From positions 1 through 6,311 of the forward strand of contig JANWID010000354.1 of NCBI GenBank assembly GCA_025450095.1: a stretch of DNA of 6,311 nucleotides, read 5' to 3'. Below, one piece after another: positions 1-4,798 of the stretch. The stretch is from Bacteroidia bacterium (GTDB lineage Bacteria > Bacteroidota > Bacteroidia > AKYH767-A > OLB10). The translations under genes were made by a program, and so were the position numbers. The notes under the pieces were generated by a model. The model made no database searches, had not been told where the DNA came from, and saw only the letters and a program-made list of their open reading frames with translations. The stretch's first letter is position 1, and each line of letters begins with the position of its first letter.

Positions 1-151
1 CGCTACAAAGCATGTGTGTGATTCTCGAGATAGCAATCACATAAACCAGGTCGTAAAACAATTCGAGCCAGCTTATTTTTCGTTCTTCGAAATTCGGATT
101 AAATTTTCTCGGAGCTCCCCACCAGGAAGGAGGGTTTGAATGAGCATTCAT
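1..151 (-). CDS. LtrA family (low temperature requirement A) membrane protein, N-terminal fragment, cut by window edge
   Basis: Reading leftwards from the ATG at 151-149, the frame stays open for 50 codons to the window edge. An in-frame TAA lies five codons upstream of this ATG, so the start is well fixed. After a hydrophilic, proline- and tryptophan-rich leader (residues 1-22), residues 24-46 read RKISWLELFYDLVYVIAIS and then RITH. This matches the hallmark N-terminus of LtrA-family proteins: a basic residue, S-W-L-E-L-F-Y/F-D-L-V-F/Y-V and the start of the first membrane helix. The family consists of polytopic inner-membrane proteins of about 350-400 residues. It was named from a Listeria locus needed for growth in the cold, and its biochemical role is not settled. 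Only the start is present, so integrity of the rest cannot be judged. It follows the ArsR-led operon on the same strand after 64 bp and has its own candidate -7 box. Confidence 0.82.
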   Translation of the reverse strand, partial: MNAHSNPPSWWGAPRKFNPNFEERKISWLELFYDLVYVIAISRITHMLCS

Positions 152-193
152 ATTAACGTGTATTTAAATGGCCAGCTAATTTCTCATGCTTGA

Positions 194-201
194 CAAATAT
201 A
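194..201 (-). promoter_or_regulatory. Candidate -7 box for the LtrA-family gene
   Basis: On the minus strand these bases read TATATTTG, an exact match to the Bacteroidota -7 consensus TAnnTTTG. They lie about 42 bp upstream of the LtrA start and just past the stop codon of the preceding gene. The -33 element is unconvincing: TTG triplets occur 15 and 23 bp upstream, on either side of the preferred spacing. The gene may therefore be transcribed separately, by readthrough from the operon, or both. Confidence 0.38.
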
Positions 202-215
202 TATAACTATATGGT

Positions 216-794
216 TCAATCATCCAATCCTTTTCCCTTAAGAATATTTGGTATATATTTTTCTATCCTTGATTCACGTGTTTTGGTTTGTTTGGCAGAT
301 GAAAAATAAAGAAGGTATCCTCTTTGCCTTCCGGGAGTTAATGCAAAAAAAGCTTTTTTAAGAGAGCTGTTTTTATTCAGCCTCGATTGAAATTCTTCCG
401 GCACATTAAATTCTTTTGTCTTTTTAAATGCAACTTTCAATCCGGTTTTCTCAACTTCCATTGCTTCATAGATATAAGCCTTCAGGTTGGTTTTCATCTT
501 CGCAATTTCTTTTACATTCGTGAATCGTACCTGTCGGGCCGATTGCACATTCTCCGTTTGCTGAACCAGAATGTTGTGAGTATCTTTCAATAAGGCTCCT
601 TTGAAAAATAATACTGCACAATAATCCTTAAATACATGTATCAAAACGATGTTGGTTTTGCCAAATGTGTAACAAGGACAACCCCATTTCAATTCCTCAT
701 TCAACTGGCAATCGAGTATGATCGTTCTCAATAATCCGATTTCCTTCTGCCACTTTTCGTTTTTACTGAAGTACCAATCAACTTTAGGATTCAT
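216..794 (-). CDS. YdeI/DUF1801-family protein with C-terminal OmdA-like region
   Basis: The product is a 192-residue cytoplasmic protein with no signal peptide or membrane segment. The N-terminal part (about residues 10-115) looks like a DUF1801 domain, with the characteristic LKWGCPCYTFG (35-45) followed by the hydrophobic strands around LIHVFKDYCAVLFFKGALL. The C-terminal part (about 130-190) carries FFALTPGRQRGYLLYFSSA and then a basic K-x-R-x-x-R-I-E-K stretch. This is the typical tail of YdeI-like proteins, related to the OmdA/YdeI bacteriocin-protection family. The biochemical function is unknown; resistance or stress roles rest on distant homologues. The open frame extends to 857, but the ATG at 794 is preferred: MNPKVDWYF is the usual family N-terminus, the upstream 21 codons overlap DoxX coding sequence, and this start leaves a 7-bp gap matching the other gaps in the operon. 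The region before the start is A/T-rich with no Shine-Dalgarno sequence. Confidence 0.85.
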   Translation of the reverse strand: MNPKVDWYFSKNEKWQKEIGLLRTIILDCQLNEELKWGCPCYTFGKTNIVLIHVFKDYCAVLFFKGALLKDTHNILVQQTENVQSARQVRFTNVKEIAKMKTNLKAYIYEAMEVEKTGLKVAFKKTKEFNVPEEFQSRLNKNSSLKKAFFALTPGRQRGYLLYFSSAKQTKTRESRIEKYIPNILKGKGLDD

Positions 795-801
795 TTTTAT
801 T

Positions 802-1206
802 TTAATTAATAACTGTATTGATTTTTCTATTTGCCGGTCTGAAATACCATGATACAACTGTCAGGGTAAGTAAAAATAACGAAGGAAAAATTTCATTGAT
901 AGAACTGCCAATTGCAATATGCGAAAATATCGCTCCGGTAAACAGAAAGAAAACTCCAGCATAGGCCCATTCTTTCAGCAAAGGATTTTTTGGTACAACC
1001 AAAGCAACAACACCAAGAATTTTCCAAACTCCAAGTATGGTGAGAAAATAAACCGGGTAACCTAATTGTTTAATACCATACACACCGGGTGGCCCTACTG
1101 ATCCTTCCACTTCCATTTTTAATAATTGTTGTATTCCTGTTGCAAGCATTCCGGCTGCAAGCCAGAGAGTAGCAATCCAATAAATGATTTTGTTTCGCTT
1201 TGTCAT
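802..1206 (-). CDS. DoxX-like family integral membrane protein
   Basis: The product is a 134-residue hydrophobic protein with four predicted membrane helices, at about residues 7-27, 51-71, 80-100 and 105-122. This is the normal size and topology of the DoxX-like (DoxX_2) family. Visible family features are the N-terminal K-I-I-Y-W-I-A-T-L-W-L-A-A-G-M helix followed by G-I-Q-Q-L, a G-Y-P-V-Y-F-L-T-I-L-G-V-W-K segment entering helix 2, and KEWAYAGVFF entering helix 3. DoxX relatives include a subunit of an archaeal thiosulfate:quinone oxidoreductase and mycobacterial redox-stress proteins, but this short subfamily has no established reaction. The gene starts 6 bp after the SRPBCC stop and ends 7 bp before the YdeI-family start, so it is almost certainly in the same transcript and probably translationally coupled. 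A membrane role with its neighbours, such as redox or solvent/lipid stress, is inference. Confidence 0.86.
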   Translation of the reverse strand: MTKRNKIIYWIATLWLAAGMLATGIQQLLKMEVEGSVGPPGVYGIKQLGYPVYFLTILGVWKILGVVALVVPKNPLLKEWAYAGVFFLFTGAIFSHIAIGSSINEIFPSLFLLTLTVVSWYFRPANRKINTVIN

Positions 1207-1212
1207 GTTGCT

Positions 1213-1677
1213 TTATTTTAATTTATTTACAATCTCCTGTATCCTGTTATGCGCCATGTTCAGGCCCTGTGCAAAAGGCATTTTCAGTAATTGATCTCTT
1301 TGTTCAACTGATTTATAAACTACATGCATGTTGAGTTTGCTGGTGACGTTTGTGAGTTTTTCAAATTCAATGTATTCAATCCATACATCAAACTGTGTAT
1401 TCTCCATTTCAAATGTCCGTGTAATTTTCCGGTTCGAAACAAACTCATGAATGACTCCATTGAAACGATGTTTGTTTCCCATTGGATCTGTCGTTTCAAA
1501 TTGATAGCCACCATGATTTTTATTTTCAAGTCTAATCACCTTCGTTCCCATCCATTGCTCAACAATTTCAGGCTCTTCATACGCCTTAAAAAGTAATTCC
1601 AATGGCAAATCAAATTCCCTGGTAATTACTAGTTCCTGCTTGCCGACTTCAGCATTGATTTTTGTTTTTTGTTCCAT
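1213..1677 (-). CDS. SRPBCC/AHSA1-like (START-superfamily) ligand-binding protein
   Basis: The product is a 154-residue soluble protein with the SRPBCC helix-grip fold pattern. Residues 15-43 carry the family signature: a first strand ELVITREFDLPLE, then the helix LLFKAYEEPEIVEQWMG with its conserved Trp42. A strand-rich middle follows (GGYQFETTDPMGNKHRFNGVIHEF, then RTFEME), and a long C-terminal helix (about 134-152) would cap the cavity. Length is normal for AHSA1-domain proteins. Bacterial members bind small hydrophobic ligands in a cavity, and the ligand here is unknown. The gene sits 6 bp after an ArsR-type regulator and 6 bp before the DoxX-like gene; ArsR-SRPBCC pairs are common in bacteria. 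It may sense or sequester the compound that relieves repression, but that is inference. No Shine-Dalgarno sequence precedes the ATG. Confidence 0.87.
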   Translation of the reverse strand: MEQKTKINAEVGKQELVITREFDLPLELLFKAYEEPEIVEQWMGTKVIRLENKNHGGYQFETTDPMGNKHRFNGVIHEFVSNRKITRTFEMENTQFDVWIEYIEFEKLTNVTSKLNMHVVYKSVEQRDQLLKMPFAQGLNMAHNRIQEIVNKLK

Positions 1678-1683
1678 AAGAAT

Positions 1684-2007
1684 CTATTTTTTTGCCCTGT
1701 ATTTCTTCATTACTGATTCCAGTTTGTTGAAACGGCCATCCCACATTTTACGGACTGGTTCAATAAAGTCAGACACCTCTATCATTTTCTTTGCATTGAT
1801 ATAGTAGTAAATTTCTCTTCCGTTTTGTTCCTGTTTTAGCAATTCGCATTCGGTAAGTATTTGCAGGTGTTTAGAAACTGTAGGTCGTGCTGTATCAAAG
1901 TTTGAAGCAATGGCTCCAGCTGACATTGATTGCGCTGCTACCAAAAGCAGAATCGCTCGTCTGGTCGGATCAGCTATTGCCTGGAATACATCTCGTCTTA
2001 AATTCAT
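1684..2007 (-). CDS. ArsR-family winged-helix transcriptional repressor, probable autorepressor of the operon
   Basis: The product is a 107-residue winged-helix protein of normal ArsR/SmtB size. The order is helix 1 with [16 protein letters not shown] (8-23), an HTH (28-52) whose recognition helix is [13 protein letters not shown], and a beta-wing (56-71, [12 protein letters not shown]). A C-terminal helix follows (about 77-103) with [10 protein letters not shown], as in regulators that precede SRPBCC genes. The ELCVCDL-type metal-binding motif is absent and Cys54 is the only cysteine, so metal sensing by the classical site is unlikely. It is the first gene of the operon, and its ATG lies 2 bp from a palindrome in the promoter. 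Two such palindromes cover the promoter, which strongly suggests autorepression. What releases the repressor is not visible from the sequence. Confidence 0.9.
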   Translation of the reverse strand: MNLRRDVFQAIADPTRRAILLLVAAQSMSAGAIASNFDTARPTVSKHLQILTECELLKQEQNGREIYYYINAKKMIEVSDFIEPVRKMWDGRFNKLESVMKKYRAKK

Positions 2008-2009
2008 CG

Positions 2010-2027
2010 TGTAGCTATTTGGCTACA
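2010..2027. promoter_or_regulatory. Operator 1 (palindrome) for the ArsR-family repressor
   Basis: The sequence TGTAGCTATTTGGCTACA has perfect 6-bp inverted arms (TGTAGC and GCTACA) around a 6-bp centre. It touches the -7 box and lies where the transcription start should be, ending 2 bp short of the repressor ATG. It agrees with operator 2 at 15 of 18 aligned positions, with the arms changed in compensating fashion (GC versus TT/AA). This supports a real protein-binding site rather than a chance palindrome. Assigning it to the adjacent ArsR protein is inference from position. Confidence 0.75.
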
Positions 2028-2057
2028 AATATATGTGTAGTTATTTAACTACACAAA
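2026..2057 (-). promoter_or_regulatory. Bacteroidota-type promoter of the ArsR-led operon
   Basis: On the minus strand a TTTG -33 element (2057-2054) is followed by 20 bp and then TATATTTG (2033-2026), an exact match to the -7 consensus TAnnTTTG. The expected transcription start is about 2019-2022, giving a very short leader of roughly 12-15 bases before the ATG at 2007. The spacer is almost entirely filled by operator 2, and operator 1 overlaps the -7 box and start point, so repressor binding should block RNA polymerase directly. Confidence 0.75.
2035..2054. promoter_or_regulatory. Operator 2 (palindrome) for the ArsR-family repressor
   Basis: GTGTAGTTATTTAACTACAC is a perfect inverted repeat with 9-bp arms and a 2-bp TT centre. 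It lies between the -33 and -7 elements of the operon promoter, sharing one base with the -33 box. Its centre is 26 bp from that of operator 1, about two and a half helical turns. With operator 1 it defines the shared pattern TGTAGYTATTTRRCTACA. Confidence 0.8.
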
Positions 2058-2121
2058 TTTTTCCAAAAGAAAATTCAAATGACTTGAGTCGCTTTCTATG
2101 TCCTGAATTTAAATAAAATGT

Positions 2122-2141
2122 AAAAATTAAACTCCGAAGAG
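2122..2141 (-). terminator. Weak candidate terminator after the T9SS-cargo gene
   Basis: Just past the stop codon, the minus strand reads CTC-TTCG-GAG, a three-base-pair stem closed by a stable UUCG-type tetraloop, then a T-rich run (TTTAATTTTT). The stem is short for an intrinsic terminator, so this is tentative. Position and tail are right for ending the upstream transcript before the ArsR promoter. Confidence 0.3.
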
Positions 2142-2143
2142 GA

Positions 2144-4468
2144 TTATTCCACAACCACAGGGATCATCTTTTCCCGGTTTTCTGATTGATTATTCAGCCT
2201 GATGAAATAAGTACCAACAGGAATCTCCGGCAATTGAACGTGAATCTCATTTCCTGCAAAAGACGATTCATATACTAGCTGACCGATGCTGTTAAACAAT
2301 TCTATTCTTGTTTTTCCAAAAACAGGCGATAACATTTTAAGCATAAAAGAAGAATGAACTGGGTTCGGATAAACAGTGATTGCACCTGTTGCGAATTCAC
2401 TAATACCTGTTGAAGGTTGTTGAACACTGAATGTATCGCATAAGCTGCAGTTGTTTACATCCGTGATACAAACATCATAAATTCCGGCTGATATATTGTA
2501 AAGGTCCTGGCTTGTACTTCCATTCGACCAGGTAAAATTATAAGGATCCGTTCCACCTGTTACATTTATGTCGATCACTCCGTCAGTACATCCAATGCAA
2601 CTGGCATTGGTAACGTTTGCTGCAATTAAAAGTGGCGGCGGTTCTGTAATCGTAAAGGATGAAGATATCGAGCATCCTTCCGAATCAGTAATAAATACAT
2701 CGTACACTCCGGTACATAGACCGGTTGCAGTAGCTGTTGATTGTGGCGGAGTAGTACTCCAGGTAAAAGTAAATGGACTTATTCCCGTTACATTGGCTGT
2801 TGCAATTCCATCGCAAATACCATTACAACTGACATCACTTTTGTTCGTAGTAATTTGCATAGCCGGAATTTCATTGATCGTAATGGATGCTGTTGCCGAG
2901 CATCCGTCTGAATCAGTAATCGTAACTGAATAATTTCCTTCACATAATCCTGTTGCAAAGGCATTTGTCTGAGGTGGAATTGTAGACCATTGATATATAA
3001 AAGGAAACTGACCGGTCGGTGTGACGAAAGCAGTTCCATTGCAGCTGCCGGTGCAGGTATTTTTCGTTGTTGAAGAAATCTGCATCGCGCAAACCGGAAC
3101 AATTCCAATCTTACTTACAAAAATATCGAGGAGCAACTGGCCGGTTAATGTCGTTGCATCCATTTGCATCGAATTCACATATTCGCCGCATGTATAAACA
3201 TTTCCTTCGGGGTCTGTACCTACTCCACGTCCACGATCATTTATGGTTCCTCCGATAGAACGAACCCAATCCAGGGAAGTCCCGCCAGAATTATATTTTG
3301 CAATAAAGATATCTGCAAACCCATTCGACGTTATGGAATATGGCGGAAAGTTTCCCGTGCTGGCATAGTCTCCGATCACATAAACGTTTCCATTTACATC
3401 GTGTGAAACTCCTCTTGCGACATCATCTTCCGGACCGCCTCCGCCCAGGGCCCATAAATTATTTCCACCAACGTCGTAAGAAGCCAGGAACATATCCTGG
3501 TGACCCATTGAGTGGACAAGATGAGAACCAAAATATCCCGTTTGAAATTCTCCCGTAATCAGAATGTTTCCGTTTACATTAACTGTAACATCATATCCCC
3601 TGTCGAAGCCCGTATCACCAGCTTGCTGTACCCACTGAAGCATTCCTGCAGTGTCGAATTTTGCTAAGAAGATATCGGTGTGTCCACTTCCGGTAATTGA
3701 AGTATTTGGAGAAAAGTCAGCATGACCAACGAAGTAACCGGTTACATAGAGATATCCGTTATGATCGCTCGCAATTCCATACGCCTTATCGCTGTCCGCT
3801 CCGCCCATTCTGCGTGCCCAGCGAAAATTACCATTGGGATCGAACTTAACTACGGTAGCATCATAATCACCTGTTGTTGAAAAAAGTAAGTTGCCATTAT
3901 AGTAAGTGTCGCCATTTGTCCCGCCACATGCGTAAACATTTCCCTGTTCATCGCATGTCACTCCATAACCGCGGGTATGATGCGGGGCGCCATCGATATC
4001 AATATCCCTTACCCAGATTACCGAACCCGATGTGTCATACTTGGCTATAAACATATTGTTGATTCCTCTTTCACCGGTTGTCAGCATAATGTTCTCAAAA
4101 TAAACAGTATCGTCTATTTCGCCTGCTACGAAAATATGACCAAATCCGTCGAGTGTAATTGATTGGATTTTATCACCCCCTTTACCTCCGGCACGTTTTG
4201 CCCACACAAGATTCCCTGCATTGGTATACTTTGCAAGAAATATATCATGCACGCCTGCAGATTCAAGTATGATTCCGTTACCGAAATTTGTTTCAAATTC
4301 AATCTGTCCTGCGACATAAACATTCCCGTCCACATCAGTTACTAAGTCGTATCCTTCATCAAAACCATCACTCTGAATATCCACAGCCCAGTTAAAGGAT
4401 TGTCCGACACTCATAAAAGGCATTGTTATCAAACAATAAAATATTATTCTGAAGAGTAGAATTTTCAT
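2144..4468 (-). CDS. Secreted SBBP beta-propeller / SprB-repeat protein with T9SS type A sorting domain
   Basis: The product is a 774-residue secreted protein. Residues 1-22 form a signal peptide: MKILL-F-R, a hydrophobic core, then small residues before SVGQS. Seven SBBP repeats (about 27-458) follow, each of 57-65 residues, with the recurring pattern D-x-x-G-N-V-Y-V-x-G, then D-I-F-x-A-K-Y-D-x-x-G-x-x-x-W, as in a seven-bladed propeller. Three SprB-type repeats (about 461-684) carry x-W-S-T-x-P-P-Q, G-L-C-x-G-x-Y-x-V-x-I-T-D-S-x-G-C. Residues 696-774 are a type A sorting domain: I-T-V-Y-P-N-P, then IELFNSIGQLVYE, then LPEIPVGTYFIRLN, ending in VVVE. Such domains direct cargo through the outer membrane by T9SS and are normally removed on export. 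Binding target is unknown; adhesion or a surface role is inference. The frame opens at 4519, but the ATG at 4468 is chosen because it starts the signal peptide directly. The gene appears monocistronic and no convincing promoter was found. Confidence 0.9.
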   Translation of the reverse strand: MKILLFRIIFYCLITMPFMSVGQSFNWAVDIQSDGFDEGYDLVTDVDGNVYVAGQIEFETNFGNGIILESAGVHDIFLAKYTNAGNLVWAKRAGGKGGDKIQSITLDGFGHIFVAGEIDDTVYFENIMLTTGERGINNMFIAKYDTSGSVIWVRDIDIDGAPHHTRGYGVTCDEQGNVYACGGTNGDTYYNGNLLFSTTGDYDATVVKFDPNGNFRWARRMGGADSDKAYGIASDHNGYLYVTGYFVGHADFSPNTSITGSGHTDIFLAKFDTAGMLQWVQQAGDTGFDRGYDVTVNVNGNILITGEFQTGYFGSHLVHSMGHQDMFLASYDVGGNNLWALGGGGPEDDVARGVSHDVNGNVYVIGDYASTGNFPPYSITSNGFADIFIAKYNSGGTSLDWVRSIGGTINDRGRGVGTDPEGNVYTCGEYVNSMQMDATTLTGQLLLDIFVSKIGIVPVCAMQISSTTKNTCTGSCNGTAFVTPTGQFPFIYQWSTIPPQTNAFATGLCEGNYSVTITDSDGCSATASITINEIPAMQITTNKSDVSCNGICDGIATANVTGISPFTFTWSTTPPQSTATATGLCTGVYDVFITDSEGCSISSSFTITEPPPLLIAANVTNASCIGCTDGVIDINVTGGTDPYNFTWSNGSTSQDLYNISAGIYDVCITDVNNCSLCDTFSVQQPSTGISEFATGAITVYPNPVHSSFMLKMLSPVFGKTRIELFNSIGQLVYESSFAGNEIHVQLPEIPVGTYFIRLNNQSENREKMIPVVVE
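2147..2383 (-). other. T9SS type A C-terminal sorting domain coding segment
   Basis: This segment encodes residues 696-774 of the large secreted protein. It holds the three conserved blocks of the Por-secretion tail: I-T-V-Y-P-N-P (block 1), R-I-E-L-F-N-S-I-G-Q-L-V-Y-E (block 2) and P-V-G-T-Y-F-I-R-L (block 3), with a short C-terminal strand. It is the strongest single indicator that the host has a type IX secretion system. Confidence 0.88.
2417..3088 (-). repeat. Three SprB-type repeats (about 75 residues each) in the secreted protein
   Basis: The repeats cover residues of about 461-535, 536-609 and 610-684. The first two are close copies in layout, with cysteines at 472, 476, 509 and 523 and at 548, 552, 585 and 599, an exact 76-residue shift. 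The similarity is visible in the DNA: a GAGCATCC-type block followed by GAATCAGTAAT occurs near 2670 and again near 2898, 228 bp apart. The third copy is diverged (cysteines 624, 627, 667, 674, 677). SprB repeats are named from the Flavobacterium gliding adhesin SprB and occur in many long surface proteins of this phylum. Confidence 0.78.
3095..4390 (-). repeat. Seven SBBP repeats, probably one seven-bladed beta-propeller
   Basis: The repeats span residues of about 27-89, 90-152, 153-217, 218-279, 280-339, 340-401 and 402-458. Each carries the G/D-N-V-Y-V-x-G strand and the D-I-F-x-A-K-Y/F strand, and the first six end in a tryptophan. The seventh lacks that tryptophan strand, while the mature N-terminus begins S-F-N-W-A-V, just what is missing. 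This fits ring closure in which the N-terminal strand completes the last blade. Confidence 0.75.
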
Positions 4469-4742
4469 CGCGTTAATTGAATAATCTGTTTTGGGATTTT
4501 GTGTAAACACAATTGACAATTATAATACATCAATCACAAGGGAAGATTATGTGATATTTAAATAATGATTAAAAAATACGTGCCAAACCATGAGAAAAAT
4601 TGATTAAAATCATAAGTAAGGTCTTTGAATAAGAGTTCGATCAAGAATAAGAACGATTAAAGTTGAAAAATCTCTCTGGATAATAATGTAAATCAGTTGA
4701 TTTTAGCATTTTTTACAGGCATTTCATCCTTTAGTATGAGTA

Positions 4743-4773
4743 TTTGTTACAATATGATATATTAATATATTAG
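4743..4773 (+). promoter_or_regulatory. Candidate promoter of the M48 peptidase gene
   Basis: TTTG (4743-4746) is followed after 19 bp by TATATTAG (4766-4773), which differs from the Bacteroidota -7 consensus TAnnTTTG at one position. The spacing fits, and the expected start point would leave a leader of about 20 bases containing the Shine-Dalgarno sequence. A 14-bp AT-only palindrome (ATATATTAATATAT) overlaps the -7 box but may be due to base composition. Confidence 0.45.
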
Positions 4774-4786
4774 CACGCTTTTTAAA

Positions 4787-4792
4787 AAGGAG
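4787..4792 (+). promoter_or_regulatory. Strong Shine-Dalgarno sequence of the M48 peptidase gene
   Basis: AAGGAG lies 6 bases before the ATG at 4799 and confirms that start. It is notable because none of the other genes in the window with a visible start has such a motif, and because genes in this phylum usually lack one and rely on A-rich leaders. Confidence 0.75.
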
Positions 4793-4798
4793 AGGCTT

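Larger units (their letters stand above)
4469..4798. other. Divergent intergenic region (330 bp) between the secreted-protein and M48-peptidase genes
   Basis: The stretch is AT-rich and holds no convincing gene; the longest plausible short frame seen, from the ATG at 4565, stops after 12 codons. Its right end contains the peptidase promoter candidate and Shine-Dalgarno sequence. Its left end should contain the promoter of the secreted-protein gene, but only a one-mismatch -7-like TATAATTG (4524-4517, minus strand) without a properly spaced -33 box was found. A short palindrome, TTGTGTAAACACAA, lies at 4499-4512. The middle part (about 4560-4740) shows nothing recognisable. Confidence 0.6.

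Noticed and set aside
198..213. AT-rich palindrome (ATATA-AC-TATAT type) in the gap before the LtrA gene, considered as a third operator
   Set aside because: It lacks the TGTAG/CTACA core of the ArsR operators and can be explained by AT composition.
795..857. Upstream extension of the YdeI-family gene by 21 codons (start at 857)
   Set aside because: It overlaps the 3' end of the DoxX-like gene, the extra residues do not look like family sequence, and the internal ATG at 794 gives the usual MNPKVDWYF-type N-terminus.
2568..2933. A 121-codon open frame on the plus strand, opposite the SprB repeats, with two similar E-H-P-S-E-S-V-I segments
   Set aside because: It is the antisense shadow of the repeated SprB coding sequence. 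The apparent internal repeat simply reflects the duplication on the real strand, and no start signal supports it.
2144..4468. Possibility that the SBBP/SprB repeats are part of a toxin, phage tail or defence system
   Set aside because: The signal peptide, the T9SS sorting domain and the absence of any catalytic or immunity partner nearby fit an ordinary secreted surface protein.
4469..4519. Upstream extension of the secreted protein by 17 codons (start at 4519)
   Set aside because: The extension is polar and would bury the signal peptide. The ATG at 4468 begins a standard signal peptide.
4533..4555. Inverted repeat ATCACA-N11-TGTGAT resembling half-sites of a CRP-type regulator
   Set aside because: The half-sites point the wrong way for a CRP site (TGTGA-N6-TCACA), the arms are only 6 bp and the stem would be weak. 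It is probably chance.
4565..4603. Short plus-strand frame of 12 codons from the ATG at 4565
   Set aside because: It is too short, has no ribosome-binding or promoter signal and resembles nothing recognisable.
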